The notes beneath the pieces were generated by a model, which searched no databases, was not told the DNA's origin, and saw nothing but the letters and a program-made list of their open reading frames with translations. From Moringa oleifera (Eukaryota; Streptophyta; Magnoliopsida; Brassicales; Moringaceae), in NCBI GenBank assembly GCA_021397835.1, contig JAJFZO010000229.1, positions 5,838,501 through 5,902,500 of the forward strand: 64,000 bases of DNA, given 5' to 3'. Positions 22,054 through 33,837 of this stretch are shown here, piece by piece. The translations under genes were made by a program, and so were the position numbers. How positions within the stretch are numbered: position 1 is the first letter of the stretch; every line of letters starts with the position of its first letter.

Positions 22054-23075
22054 TGTCACACCGTCAGTTATGGGATTAGCGCAACTCTAGTGTGATGGCG
22101 CTAGATGCGTCCACCTAAGCAGTCCAACTTTCTAAGCTCGTACCAAAAGAAGAATAAGAGTCAACAATGCGAAACGCAAAGTAAGAAGACGGTATTACGA
22201 GAACTCTTTCTCAACCTTTATTGAAAATAAAAGAACTCTTTACAAAAGAAAGGTCTCTCTCTGAAAGCACCCAAATCCTCTAGCTGCCCAAACACTTGAG
22301 TTTGTATTACTCGATGTGTTTACTACTGAACCTAAGCCCTTTTTTTTATACTAGTTGAGGAGTGTCCTACTCAAACACTCCCTCTTAGTTATCCCACGTT
22401 TTTCAGATAGGCCACCCAATCTTGATCACGAATCTTTATCTCATTGAGGCTTATCTTCAAAGTTTGGATGTTATCCTCCTCCCGCAAGGACTCTCCTTAA
22501 GTCAAGAATCTCATCTCCTTTGAAGTTTTCTCCAAGCCTTCTTATCCCCTTTCAACTGGTTTGGATAGGCTTAAGGAAGTAGTTTCCGTTTAGGACTCTT
22601 TTCGAGCCTTATCTCCTTTGGCTTTCTAGATAGACATCTCTTTGTTATCCTTCTATCACCTTGATCCTCCTCTAGCCAATAGCCATATCCTTTCTTTGTG
22701 AAATATCTTCACTTGCTGGACTTTCCATCCATGCCTAGCTGGGTTCCCACATTCTGCCCTGTGTTCCTGTCACTGGACATATTCGCACCACCATGTACTG
22801 GTGCTTGCTTGAGGCATCTTTGCCTCTTTCCCCTCATGCAGGCTTATGCGTCTATTTATGTGCTTCATCCCTCACTCCACAATGTTCCCAACTCACCAGC
22901 GAATCTCATCACTATAAGTATGAAACTAGATTTTTCATCAAGTCTCCCACATTCGTTTTCATATCTAACTCATGCATTTTTGCCTTACTAATGTGGTCCT
23001 CCACACTTGTAGGTCCGGGCATGGAGCAAGACTTACCATGTCTATGCCTTGGTACTCATATTCAAGGGTCTGATA
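22054..23075 (-). mobile_element. Solo LTR of the chromovirus in 18S, copy 2
   Basis: 1022 bp, beginning TGTCACACCG and ending GGGTCTGATA (last CA mutated to TA). It is flanked by GTAGT and GTAAG, degenerate forms of the GTAGG duplication at the other copies. No internal element sequence remains. This is the expected product of recombination between the two LTRs. It has a single 46-bp internal unit, as in element A. Confidence 0.92.
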
Positions 23076-23421
23076 GTAAGCAACTATCCTACCATCGAAA
23101 GTTGATAGGGCAAAAATTTGAATGATGCGTTACCGGCACGATGGCCTTTCGATCCGTCGAGTTATCATGAATCATCAGAGCAACGGGTGAAGCCCTCGTT
23201 GACCTTTTATATAATAAATGCGTTCCTTCCAGAAGTCGAGGTTTGTTGCACGTATTAGCTCTAGAATTACTATGGGTATCCGAGTAGTAGGTACCATCAA
23301 ACAAACTATAACTGATTTAATGAGCCATTCGCAGTTTCACAGTCTGAATTAGTTCATACTTACACATGCATGGCTTAATCTTTCAGACAAGCATATGACT
23401 ACTGGCAGGATCAACTAGGTA
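23076..23421 (-). rRNA. 18S rRNA 5' end, copy 2
   Basis: Minus-strand 18S 5' portion of about 340 nt, ending at the gene start (complement of TACCTAGTTGATCCTGCCAGTAGTCATATGC, one change from the usual TACCTGGTTGATCC). It includes conserved GTTATCATGAATCATC and TTAGCTCTAGAATTACTA segments. It is the only 18S 5' terminus in the window still joined to an ETS. Confidence 0.92.
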
Positions 23422-24825
23422 GCATCCTTCGAGACACCATGCCAACTAGGACCGAAGCATGCCGCAAGGCTCACTGAGGCCAAAGCAGTCGCGGTCATCG
23501 TTCAAAATCGATGGGACATTAGACAAATGCTTTCGGTTGGACAAGCAGAGGCTGAGGCCACTCCTGTCGCAACACTTTTCGCACCTAAGGGGATGATCAA
23601 GTGCCCATATGCTAAAGCAACCGCATGCCGAAGTAACTCGCGCTTGGAGCACGAGGCCCGGCTTAGGTTTCCACCCATTCTCGCAAGGGACATGGTGGAA
23701 AGACAACTGACTCGAATCATTGAATTTCGTTTGTGAAGGCACGCAACACAGGGTCCCAATGTCCCCCATGAAAAGCCAACGTATGGCTCAAGGTCAAGCT
23801 TGAAACGACGTGCTAACCGACAGTTTGATGTGGGAGCATGGAGCCTACCAAAGCACATGACTAGATCACCATTCACATGCCGCACATACAAATGGGCAGC
23901 AACAGCACGAAACAAGCTGCAAGCCGATGAGCGAAAGGCCCATCGATCATGTAGGTCATCTAGTGCCGTCGCACCAAAGCCACTAAGCATGAAATTATTT
24001 CGATAGCGAGGGACGATTCTTCGATGGCAAGGGACCATCAATGAGGCCTTGGTAGCAGGGTGTCACGCAGTGCCCAGGCTAGCCATGTGGCTCCCTTGAT
24101 ACCAATGGCCGATGATCGTGCCGTCAATCGCGCTGCGCAACAAGTTTGCCTCGACAACCCTAAGAGTCAGGATCCAACCTCGTGTTTGCCGCCTCGAGGG
24201 ACTGCGACGGATTACTCCGCATGCTCGAAATCCCTCCAGCGATTTTGCCCTTGCATAGCATGCATCATCGTTAGCTTCGCCGCCCATATCGTCGTGCTTG
24301 TCTAGCCACATCCCAGCTCATTATCCCATGATTTAGCGGATTTCATTTCCCACTTTTTTCCCACTGATGAGGCCTTAGCAGATGGGGTGTCCTGTGGTGC
24401 GCAGGCTACCCATGTGGCTCGCTCGATGCTAACGGTCGACGATCGTGTCGTCAATCGCGTTACTCAATGAGTCCGCGCAAGCAAAGCCTGAGCGTTGGGA
24501 TCCAACCCCACATCCACCACCTTGAGGGCCTGCGACGAAGCACTCCGCATGCTTGAAATCCCCCCAGTGATTTGGTCCTCGCATAGCATGCATCATCATT
24601 AGCTTCACCGCCCACATCGTTGAGCTTGTCTAGCCACATCCTAGCTCATTATCCCACGATTTTTCTCGTTTTGTTGCCCATAATTTAGCGAATTTCATTT
24701 TCCATGTTTTCCCCACTCCGTTGGCTACTGATTGGGCATCCCACACTCTTCGGCCAATGTCGCCAACCGTCTGCCTGTCGGCGATGGTGGCCGCCACAGC
24801 CACGCAAGCTAGGTGACAACCTCCC
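23422..24825 (-). other. 5' external transcribed spacer
   Basis: About 1.4 kb between the 18S start and the candidate Pol I start site. It is non-coding; a 179-codon frame at 23502-24041 has no recognisable family signature. The distal half holds a ~325-bp duplication. The start-site-distal parts recur inverted at 58033-58397 and 59684-60620. Confidence 0.85.
24040..24725 (-). repeat. ETS tandem duplication (two ~325-bp units)
   Basis: ATGAGGCCTT starts units at 24041 and 24366. Each continues through CGTCAATCGCG, a TTCGCATAGCATGCATCATC-like block and CAGCTCATTATCCCA to ATTTAGCG. The same doublet occurs inverted near 59980-60600 with the same 325-bp spacing. Confidence 0.85.
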
Positions 24826-24832
24826 CCATAAA
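24820..24832 (-). promoter_or_regulatory. Candidate RNA polymerase I start site, forward unit
   Basis: On the minus strand reads TTTATGGGGGAGG, preceded by ~300 bp of AT-rich DNA and followed by GTTGTCACC. Plant Pol I start sites typically have a TATA-like tract running into a G run. The element recurs as TTTGGGGGGAGG (58021) and TTTAGGGGGGAGG (59671) in the inverted units. The position between IGS repeats and ETS supports the call; no transcript evidence is available here. Confidence 0.6.
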
Positions 24833-25140
24833 GAGTCTTAAGCTGTTATAATAGGTCTACGAAATTATTTACTTGGAATTTTGAGCTAAAATTTTACATA
24901 AATGGTCATATCTGTCACCAGAAAAAATTTCAGAATTTTCTGGGCATTAAATTTTTTTTAATGAATTTTTGACAGCCAAAAATTAAAAAAATCATCAAAA
25001 ATAGCCCATGAGTCAAAATGATTCCAAACTTCAAGGGCAGACTCCTCATGAATTACACGATTTATTTGAGTCATTTCGAGACAAATTTCGTGATGAAAAG
25101 ATCGTCAATTCACACCAATTTTGCAACTGGGCATTACGAC
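24833..25140 (-). promoter_or_regulatory. AT-rich promoter-proximal IGS block
   Basis: AT-rich sequence in an otherwise very GC-rich spacer, conserved in three copies (also 57676-58020 and 59301-59670). It includes AATTTCGAAGT/ATTTTGAGC-like segments and a TCATTTCGAGACAAATT segment. Its fixed position directly upstream of the putative start site suggests a Pol I promoter or nucleosome-free region. Confidence 0.6.
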
Positions 25141-25385
25141 GAACAGGCTGCGGCAGCTGTGCCTCTGCCTGGTCCGGGGTGCATGCTGGCTGCCCTGTCT
25201 AGTGCACCTCCAGCCACCCCATGGCTGCCCTCAGGGTCCATCACAGCCAAGGGATGGCCAAGCCTAGCTTGCCTATGAAATCAACGCCCAGAGCACATGT
25301 CGAGCCTCACAGCATGCTCGCGGTTGGCTCGCATGCTCCCTTGGCAAGGCTGGTGCCGTGCCTGCTGGGGACTGCTGTGGCACCC
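25141..25385 (-). other. Unique IGS segment between array c and the promoter block
   Basis: GC-rich, mostly non-satellite sequence (GGTCCGGGGTGCATGCTGGC, CATGGCTGCCCTCAGGGTCC, ATGAAATCAACGCCC) that recurs inverted at 57406-57675 and 59041-59300. It grades into a degenerate satellite monomer at about 25340-25385. Confidence 0.75.
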
Positions 25386-26667
25386 CTGGCTTGCATGCTG
25401 GGCACCATGTCAAGGGGGCTGGCTCGCGATGGACGCCCGTGGCCTAGCTGGTGCGCCCACCGCGGCCGCACTCTTGGCAAGTAGCCCATGCCATCCATGC
25501 TTGGGGCTGCCGAGGCATGCCTCCTATGCCTAGGGCCCATGCAACATGGCTCCCTCGGCTCGCTCGCTGGGAAGCAAGTCGAGGGGCAGGGATGAGGGGG
25601 TTAGCTCGGGATTGGCGCCCATGGCCTGGCTAGTGCGCCCACCGTTGCAGCATGCTGTGCAAACAGCCCATGTCGTGCCTGCTAGGGGCTGCCGAGGCAT
25701 GCCTCTTGTGCCCAGGGTCCATGCAACGTGGCTTCCCTTGCTCACTCGTTAGGCAGTAAGTCAAGGGGCAGGGACGAGGGGGTTGGCTCGCGATTGTCGC
25801 CCGTGGCCTGGCTGGTGCTCCCATCATTGCCGCATGCTGGGCAACCAGCCCATGCCGTGCGTGCTGGGGGCTGTCAAGGCATGCCTCCCATGGCCAGGGT
25901 CTGTGTGATGCAGCTCCCCTCGCTTGCTCACTGGGCACCATGTCGAGGGTCAGGGACGAGGGGGCTGGCAAGTGATGGGAGCTAGTGGCTTGGCTGGTGC
26001 GCCCACCACTGTAGCACGCTGGGCAAGCTGCTCTTGCCATGCCTGCTGGGGCTGCTGAGGCGTGCCTCCCATGCCCAGGGTCCATGCGACATGGCTCCCC
26101 TAGCTCGCTCGCTGGGCAGCAAGTCGAGGGGCAGGGATGAGGGGGCTGGCTCGGGATTGGCGCCCATGGCCTGGCTAGTGCGCCCACCGTTGCTACATGC
26201 TGGGCAAGCAGCCCATGCCGTGCCTGCTAGGGGCTGCTGAGGCATGCCTCTCGTTCCCAGGGTTCATGCGATGTGGCTCCCCTAGCTCACTTGTTAGGCA
26301 GTAAGTCAAGGGGCACGGATGAGGGGGATGGCTTGCGATTTTCGCTCGTGGCCTGGCTGGTGCACCCATTGTTGCAACACGCTGGGGAAGCAGCCCATGC
26401 CATGCGTGCTGGGGGCCGTCGAGGCATGCCTCCCATGCCCAGGGTCCGTGCGACGCGGCTCCCCTCGCTTGCTCGCTGGGCACCATGTCGAGGGTCAGGG
26501 ACGAGAGGGCTTGCAAGTGATAGGCGCTAGTGGCCTGGCTGGTGCGCCCATCACGGCATTACGCTGGGCAAGCTGCATTTGCCATGCCTACTGGGGGCTG
26601 CTGAGGCATGCCTTCCGTGCCCAGTGTTCGTGTGATGTGGCTCCCCTGGCTCGCTCAACAGGCCATA
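25386..26667. repeat. IGS satellite array c (~7 monomers, trimeric order)
   Basis: Same monomer family as arrays a and b. The CACCATGTCGAGGGTCAGGG type recurs at 25932 and 26477 (545 bp), with GCAGCAAGTCGAGG and GCAGTAAGTCAAGG types between. This is a second example of three-monomer organisation. Confidence 0.9.
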
Positions 26668-26912
26668 CTTTACCGAGGGACAGCATCGAGGGACAAGTTT
26701 CTCTTAGATATATATATTTTTTTATTAGAGTAACACTTGGTTCCCCAATGCTTCCTGTTATGTTTACAAGTGTTTTTCCCTTGTATTTCTCATTCTCCAT
26801 AAGCCCAAAGGACTTGCTTCTTTTTCTAGGTCATTATCTTGAGGGACGATTTCAAACCTCGGGGTATCGAATGCCGAAAAGAGAAGGACAATTGTTGTGG
26901 GGGTTCGGGAGG
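26668..26912 (-). other. rDNA 3' spacer, copy 3
   Basis: Conserved with the spacer at 18481-18695: ACTTTACCGAGGGACAGCATCGAGGG, a TATATATATTTTTTTATTAG tract, CCCAAAGGACTTGC, and ATTATCTTGAGGGACG. It leads into the 26S 3' end. Confidence 0.82.
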
Positions 26913-29900
26913 GGGGAGGGACGAATCGAAGCCACAAAGGGGTGAATTTCAGTGGATCGTGGCAGCAAGGCCACTCTACCGCTTACAATATCCCATCACG
27001 TATTTAAGTCGTATGCAAATGATTCTATCCATCGCTCGGTGGGAATCACACTTCAAAGCAGCTCGCGAGGCTCCTGCGTCGGGCGGGCTTGGCCAACGAC
27101 ACATGCCTTTGGGGACTGGGAGGCCCCTACTACAGGTCAACAATCGGGCGATGAGCACATGCATCACTTCTAGCTTAGATTCTGACTTAGTGGCATTCAG
27201 TCATAATCCAGTGCACGGTAGCTTCGCGCCACTGACTTTTCAACCAAACGCAATGACCAATTATGCGAATCAACGATTCCTCTTATACTAGGTTGAATTA
27301 CTATCGTGACACGGGCATCAGTAGGGTAAAACTAACCTGTCTCGCGACAGTCTAAACCCAGCTCATGTTCCTTATTGGTGGGTGAACAATCCAATACTGG
27401 GTGAATTCTTCTTCACAATGATAAGAAGAGCCGACATCGAAGGACCAAAAAGCAACGTCGCTATGAACACTTGGCTGCCACAAGCTAGTTATCCCTGTGG
27501 TAACTTTTTTGACACCTCTAGCTTCAAATTTCGAAGGTCTAAAGGATCGACAAACCATACTTTCATGGTTCGCATTCTTACTGGAAATCTGAATCAAACG
27601 AGCTTTTACCCTTTTGTTCCACACGAGGTTTCTGTTCTCGTTGAGCTCATCTTAGGACACCTACGTTATCTTTTAACAAATGTGCCACCCTAGCCAAACT
27701 CGCCACCTGACAACGTCTTTCGCCCAGATCAACCGACAAAAGTTGGCCTTGGGTCCAAAAAAAAAAGGGCAACGCCTCGCCTCCGATTCACGGAATACGT
27801 AAAATAACGTTAAAAGTAGTGGTATTTCACTTTCGCCATTTCTGGCTCCCACTTATCCTACACCTCTCAAGTCATTTCACAAAGTCGGACCAGAGTCAAG
27901 CTTAACATGGTCTTCTTTCCCCGCTGATTCTGCCGGGCCCGTTCCCTTGGCTGTGGTTTCATTGGATAGCAGACAGGGACAGTGGAAATCTCATTAATCC
28001 ATTCATGCACATCACTAATTAGATGACAAGGCATTTGGCTACCTTTGGAGAGTCATAGTTACTCTCGTCGTTTACTTGCACTTGGTTGAATTTCTTCACT
28101 TTGACATTAAGAGCAGTAGGCAGAAATCATATTGCGTGAACATTCGTAAGGACCATCGCAATGCTTTGTTTTAATTAAACAGTTGGATTCCCCTTATCAG
28201 TACTAGTTTTGAGTTGACTATTTGACGCTTGGGGAAGGCTACCAAGGGAACCGATCCCAGTCTGTCCCTCGGTCGACACGCGGCAACCCACTCTTAAAGC
28301 CAATCCTTTTCTTGAGGTTACGGATCCATTTTGCCGACTTCCTTTGCCTACATTGTTCCAACGACCAGAGGCAGCTCACCTTGGAAACCTAATGCAGTTA
28401 TGAGTATGACTGGGCATGGGATGCACTCGATCCTCCAGATTGTCAAGGGCCGCTAGGGCGCACCGGACACCACGCGACGTGCGGTTCTCTTCCAGTCACT
28501 GGATTCTACCTTCGGCTAAGCCATTTCCAAGGTGGGCAGGCTATTAAACAGAAAAGATAACTCTCTGGGGCCCCCATCGATGTCTCCGTACTTCGTAACG
28601 TTACCGTTAGTCGCCACGGATCCTCTTTCGAAGCTCACGCCAAGGGACTATCCGACAGGCTTCCCCCGTCTCTTAGGATCGACTAACCCATGTGCAAGTG
28701 TCGTTCACATGGAACCTTTCCTCTCTTTGGCTTCAAAGTTCTCATTTGAATATTTTCTACTACCACCAAGATCTGCACTGATGGCCACTTCGCCCTGGCT
28801 CGCACCCCGGGTTTTGCGGCGACCACCACGGCTTCTTACTCATTGGGGCTTTGCCCTTGTCCTAACGGTTGGGTATAGGTCACGCACTTCAGTGCCATCC
28901 ATTTTCGAGGCTAGTTGATTCGGCCGGTGAGTTGTTACGCACTCCTTAGCGGATTTTCGCTTCCATGACCACCATCCTGCTGTCTTAATCGACCAACACC
29001 CTTTGTGAGTTCTAGGTTAGCGCACAGTTAGGCACCGTAACTCGGCTTTCAATTCATCCTGCATCACCAGTTCTGCTTACCAAAAAATGGCCCACTTGGA
29101 GCTCTTAATTCTGTGGGATGGTTCCACAAAGTAGCCACCCCGTACTACGTATTTAAAGTTTGAGAATAGGTCAAGGGCATTGTGCCCCCGATGCCTTTAA
29201 TCATTGGCTTTACCTGATAGAACTCGCATCTAAGCTCCAGTTATCCTGAGGGAAACATCGGAGGGAACCAACTACTAGACGGTTCGATTAGTCTTTCACC
29301 CCTATACCCAAGTCAAACGTACGATTTGCACGTTAGTATCGCTACGAGCCTCCACCAGAGTTTCCTCTCGCTTCGCCCTACTCAGGCATAGTTTACCATC
29401 TTTCAAGTCCCAACAGGCATGCTCGCACTTGAACCCTTCTCAAAAGATCGAGGTCGGTTGACGGTCCACCCGTGAGGGATCCTGCCAATCAACTTCCTTA
29501 TGCCTTACGGGTTTACTAGCCCGTTAACTCGTACTTATGTCAGACTCCGTGGTTTGTGTTTCAAGATGGGCCGAATGGGGAGCCCATTGGCCGAATCTGG
29601 GAGTGTGCAAGTGCCAAAACACCGCCGTCATGGCGCGCACTGCCAGCCACAATCTTGACGATGACGTCTCCTGAGCGTATCAAAGGCTCAGGCTTGGGCT
29701 ACTATCGCGATCTGCGTCGGTTCGCACCCTGAGTCGATCGATGAACCAACTCGTGGCCGTTCCATATCCAACTAAGGTGCATCATCGACCACCATCCGCT
29801 TCCCTCTCGATAATTTCTAGCATTCTTTAACTCCCTTTCCAAAGTCCTTTTCATCTTTCCCTCACAATACTTGTTCGCTATTGATCTTTCGCCCGTATCT

Positions 29901-30217
29901 AGTCTTGGACGATATTTACCGCCCTAATGGGGCTGCATTCCAAAACAACCCGACTCATCGATAGCGCCTCGTGGTGCAACAAGGTTTGGGTGAGACAGGG
30001 CTCTCACCCTCTCCGGCACCCCTTTCTAGGGGACTTGGGCCCCGGTTCGTCACTCCGGCGCCCCTTTCTAGACTACAATTCGGGCGTCGAGGGTGCACGA
30101 TTTTCAAGCTAGACTTTTCCCGGTTCGCTTCCCATTACTAAGAGAATCCTTGTTAGTTTCTTTTCTTCCACTTATTGATATGCTTAAACTCAGCGGGTGG
30201 TCCTGCCTTACCTATGG
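26913..30217 (-). rRNA. 26S rRNA, copy 3, near full length but degenerate
   Basis: The longest 26S here, about 3.3 kb on the minus strand, from GGGACGAATCGAAGCC to the 5' end at CTATGGTCG (30217). Relative to copy 4 it lacks about 75 bp at 28290 and about 27 bp at 28615. The sarcin-ricin loop complement reads CCTCTTATACT at 27279-27289 in place of CCTCTCGTACT. Altering this universally conserved loop should abolish ribosome function, so this is a pseudogene. Confidence 0.92.
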
Positions 30218-30427
30218 TCGCATCTGGATCGATCGATCGTTGGGTCCTTGAGCCGCGCACGAGGGAGCACGAGGCTTTTTTTACCACCGCTAAGCCGTGC
30301 ATGACTTCGCTCGAGGCTCTTTTTTTGGCCAACCATGATCTGAAGGTGCACGGGATGCCAACATCCACCCCGCGATCATCTCTTCCTTCCCCGAGGGGAT
30401 GCGGGAGGGTTGGGGGCGATGGTGCTT
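30218..30427 (-). other. ITS2, copy 3
   Basis: 210 bp between 26S and 5.8S, alignable with the other ITS2 copies. It has an ATCGATCGATCGTTGGGTC start and AAGGTGCACGGGATGCCAAC interior. Confidence 0.85.
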
Positions 30428-30514
30428 GACACCCAGGTAAACGTGCCCTAGACCTAATGGCTTCGAGCAAAACTTGCATTCAAAGACTCGATGGTTCACG
30501 GGATTTTATAATTT

Positions 30515-30553
<39 letters not shown>

Positions 30554-30585
30554 AAGAGCCAAGATATCAATTGCCGAGTGTCATT
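30428..30585 (-). rRNA. 5.8S rRNA, copy 3
   Basis: 158 nt, full length on the minus strand. It carries the conserved ACTCGATGGTTCACGGGATT and CACCAAGTATCGCATTTCGC complements. Scattered substitutions (TTTTATAATTTACACC for TTCTGCAATTCACACC) indicate decay. Confidence 0.93.
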
Positions 30586-30835
30586 TTAAACATCATTTGG
30601 GGACGACACGGCCGCCAGCTGCGCACTTAGATCAAGGTGACTGGGGTGTGCTTTTTCATTTGAGTTTCTTGACACATCCTGCACTGTGGGTTTTGTTGTT
30701 ACGCGCAACGAGGGGCTTGGGTGCGAGCCTGCGCACCCTTGCCGGGCAAGGAAGGACGACGTGCTCGAGAGCCCTTTGCCCCGCCGGTGTGTTTACAACA
30801 AGTTCATGGGTCATTTCGCTGAGTGAGTTTTTAAC
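30586..30835 (-). other. ITS1, copy 3
   Basis: About 250 bp between 5.8S and the 18S 3' end. It is one of two complete ITS1 copies in the window, with GGGCTTGGGTGCGAGCC and GTGTGTTTACAAC conserved in copy 4. Confidence 0.87.
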
Positions 30836-30881
30836 AATGATCCTTTCGCAGGTTCACCTACGGAAACCATGTTACGACTTT

Positions 30882-30921
<40 letters not shown>

Positions 30922-31598
30922 TGTCGCAAGCGATGAACTGCCCACGTCGCCATGATCCAAACACTTTACCTGACCATTCAATCAGTAGGAGCGACGAACG
31001 GTGTGTACAAAGGGCAAGGACGTACTCAACACGAGCTGATGACTCGCACTTACTAAGAATTCCTCGTTGAAGACCAACAATTGCAATGATCTATCCCCAT
31101 CATGATGAAATTTCAAAGATTACTCTGGCTTGTCAGCCAAGGCTATAAACTCGTTGAATACATCAGTGTAGTGCGCGTGCGGCCCAGGATATCTAAGGGC
31201 ATCACAGACCTGTTATTACCTCAAACTTCTTTGGCCTAAGCGGCCATAGTCCCTCTAAGAAGCTGGCCATGGAAGGTCATCTCCACGTAGCTAGTTAGCC
31301 GGTTAAGGTCTCATTCGTTAATCGAATTAACCAGAAAAATCGCTCAACTAACTAAGAATGGCCATGCACCACCACCTATAGAATCAAGAAAGAGGTCTCA
31401 GTCTATTAATCCTTACTATGTTTAGACCTAGTAAATTTCCCTATGTTGAGTCAAATTAAACCGCAGGCTCTACTCCTGGTGGTGCCCTTGCATCAATTCC
31501 TTTATGTTTCAGCCTTAGACCATATTCCCCCTGAAACCCAAAGACTTTAATTTATCATAAGGTGCCAACAGAGTCCTAAAAGCAACATCCGCTGATCA

Positions 31599-31633
<35 letters not shown>

Positions 31634-31656
31634 CATCTGATCGTCTTCGAGTCCTT

Positions 31657-31697
<41 letters not shown>

Positions 31698-32299
31698 CTT
31701 CGCAGTTGTTCATCTTTCATAAATCCAAGAATTTCACCTCTGACTATGAAATATGAATGCCCTCGACTGTCCCTGTTAATCTTACTCCGATCCCGAAAGC
31801 CAACAGAATTGGATCGAAATCCTATGATGTTATCCCATGCTAATGTATTCAGAGCGTAGGCTTACTTTAAGCACTCTAATTTCTTCAAAGTAACAACGTT
31901 GGAGGCTCGATTCGACCAATTAAGGCCAGGAGCGCATCGTTGGCAGTTGGGATGAGCCAACCAGTGCACATCGTAGGCGGACCGGCTGACCCATCCCAAG
32001 TTCCAACTACGAGCTTTTTAACTGCAACAACTTAAATATACGCTATTGGAGCTAGAATTACCGCGGTTGCTAGCACCAGACTTTCCCTTCAATGGATCCT
32101 CGTTAAGGGATTTAGATTGTACTCATTGAAATTACAAGACTCGAAGAGCCCAGTATTGTTATTTATTATCACTGCCTCCTCGTGTCAGGATTGGGTAATA
32201 TGCGCGCCTACTGCCTTCCTTGGATGTGGCAGCTGTTTCTCAGGCTCTCTCTTCAGAATCAAACCCTAATTGTCCGTCACCCGTCACCACCATAGTAGG
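30836..32299 (-). rRNA. 18S rRNA, copy 3, 3' portion, interrupted
   Basis: Starts at the true 18S 3' terminus (AATGATCCTTTCGCAGGTTC, complement) and runs 1464 bp to the element C insertion. GTAGG at 32295-32299 is the duplication. The 530-loop region (32048-32078) retains ACCGCGG. Together with 36776-37048 it accounts for nearly all of an 18S gene; only about the last 80 bp at the 5' end are missing. Confidence 0.93.
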
Positions 32300-33464
32300 T
32301 GTCATACCTTCTGTTACGGGATCAGCGTAACCCTAGTGTGATGGCGCTAAGTGTGTCCACCTAGCCAGCCCAACTTTCTAAGCCCACACCAAGCAAAGTA
32401 AGGAGACAGTATTACAAGAACTTTTTCTCAACCTTTATTCAAAATAAAGGAACTTTTTATAGGTCTCTCTCTAAGAGTACCCAAAGCCTCTAGCTACCCA
32501 CACACTTGAGTTTGCATTATTCAATGTCTTCACAACTGAACTCAAGCCCCGTTTTTATACTAGTTAAGGAGTGTCCTACTCAAACACTCTCTCTTAATTA
32601 TCCCACATCATTCGGATAGGCCACCCAATCTTGTTCATGAATCATTTATCCCATTGAGGCTTATCTTTAAAGTTTAGATAGCATCCTCCTCCTGCAAGGA
32701 CTCTCCTTGAGTCAAGGATCTTCGGATAGCATCTTTCTCCCGCAAGGACTCTCCAAGAATCAAGGATATTTGGATAGTATCATCTTCCCGTAAGGACTCT
32801 CCATTTGGATAGCATCCTTCTCCTACAAGGACTCTCCATGAGTCAAGGATATTTGGATAACATCCTTCTCCTACAAGGACTCTCCTTGAGTCAAGGACCT
32901 CATCTCCTTTGAAGTCTTCTCCAAGCCTTCTCATCCACTTTCAATCGGTTTGGATATGCTTGAGGAGGTGGCTCCCGTTCAGGACTCTTCTCGAGCCTTA
33001 TCTCCCTTGGCTTTCGGGATAGACATCTCTTTCTTATCCTTCTATCGCCTTGATCCTCCTCGAGCCAATAGCCATATCTTTTCTTTGTGGAATATCTTCG
33101 CTTGCTGGACTTTCCATCCATGCCAAGTTGGGTTCCTGAAATCTGCCCTGTGTTCCCATCATTGGACATATTCGCACCACTATGTGTTGGTGCTTGCTTG
33201 AGGCATTTATGCCACTTTCCCCTTAAGCGGGCTTGTGGGTTTGTTTGTGTGCTTCATCGCTTGCTCCATAACGTTCCTAGCTCATCAGCGTATCTCGCCA
33301 CTATGAGTATGGAACTAGATTTTTCACCAAGTCTCCCGCATTCGTTCCCATATCTAACTTATGAGTTTTTGCCTATCTAGCATGGTCCTCCACACTTATA
33401 GGTCCGGGCATGGAGCAAGACTCACCATGCCTATGCCTTGGCACTTAGATTCAAGGGTTTGACA
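32300..33464 (-). repeat. 3' LTR of element C
   Basis: 1165 bp, TGTCATACCT to GGGTTTGACA. It is longer than the ~1.0-kb LTRs of element A and the solo LTR because of the tandem repeat at 32676-32897. Confidence 0.9.
32676..32897 (-). repeat. Five-unit 46-bp tandem repeat in the 3' LTR of element C
   Basis: Units of the form GGATAGCATCCTTCTCC...AAGGACTCTCC...GTCAAGGATATTT. The third unit is shortened (ends CTCCATTTGG). The identical five-unit layout, including the short third unit, occurs in the other LTR at 35982-36215. Confidence 0.88.
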
Positions 33465-33837
33465 AACCACCCCTACCAGAAGAACCAGATGCCATCATAG
33501 GCTTATTGTTGTGGTACACCTTGATTTAGTTCTCCAATTGCCACAATGTTGTATCTTTTTCCCAACTCGCATCCACCTTACTGGTGCCTTTCCACTGGAC
33601 TAAGTAGTATGTCCTCCGATTCATCTTATTATAGCCCTCAGTTTGGTGATCAAGGATCTTCTCTATCTCCTTGTCAAATTGAACTCAAGTTGCCGGCGAT
33701 CCATGCTTAGCCTGCTTGCGTCCGCGATCGGCATCTTCCTGAAACTCTTTAAGGAAGCTCACGCGAAATGTTGGGTGCATCCTCAGATGTTGCGGTAGCT
33801 TTAACCTAAGCTATTGCTCCAACTTTCTTCCAAATCA
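33465..33837 (-). pseudogene. Integrase tail and chromodomain remnant, element C
   Basis: Aligns with 6362-6725 of element A. It encodes pieces of the GPY/F-adjacent HPTFRVSFL segment and the chromodomain RRTYYLVQWKGTSKVDASWEK in broken frames. It is bounded on the coding upstream side by the internal deletion junction. Confidence 0.8.

Noticed and set aside
22054..23075. Self-splicing intron in 18S
   Set aside because: The sequence is the LTR found at both ends of element A, with flanking duplications. No intron core elements are seen.
23502..24041. 179-codon frame near the 18S 5' end
   Set aside because: It falls wholly in the 5'ETS, overlaps an opposite-strand frame, and shows no recognisable domain.
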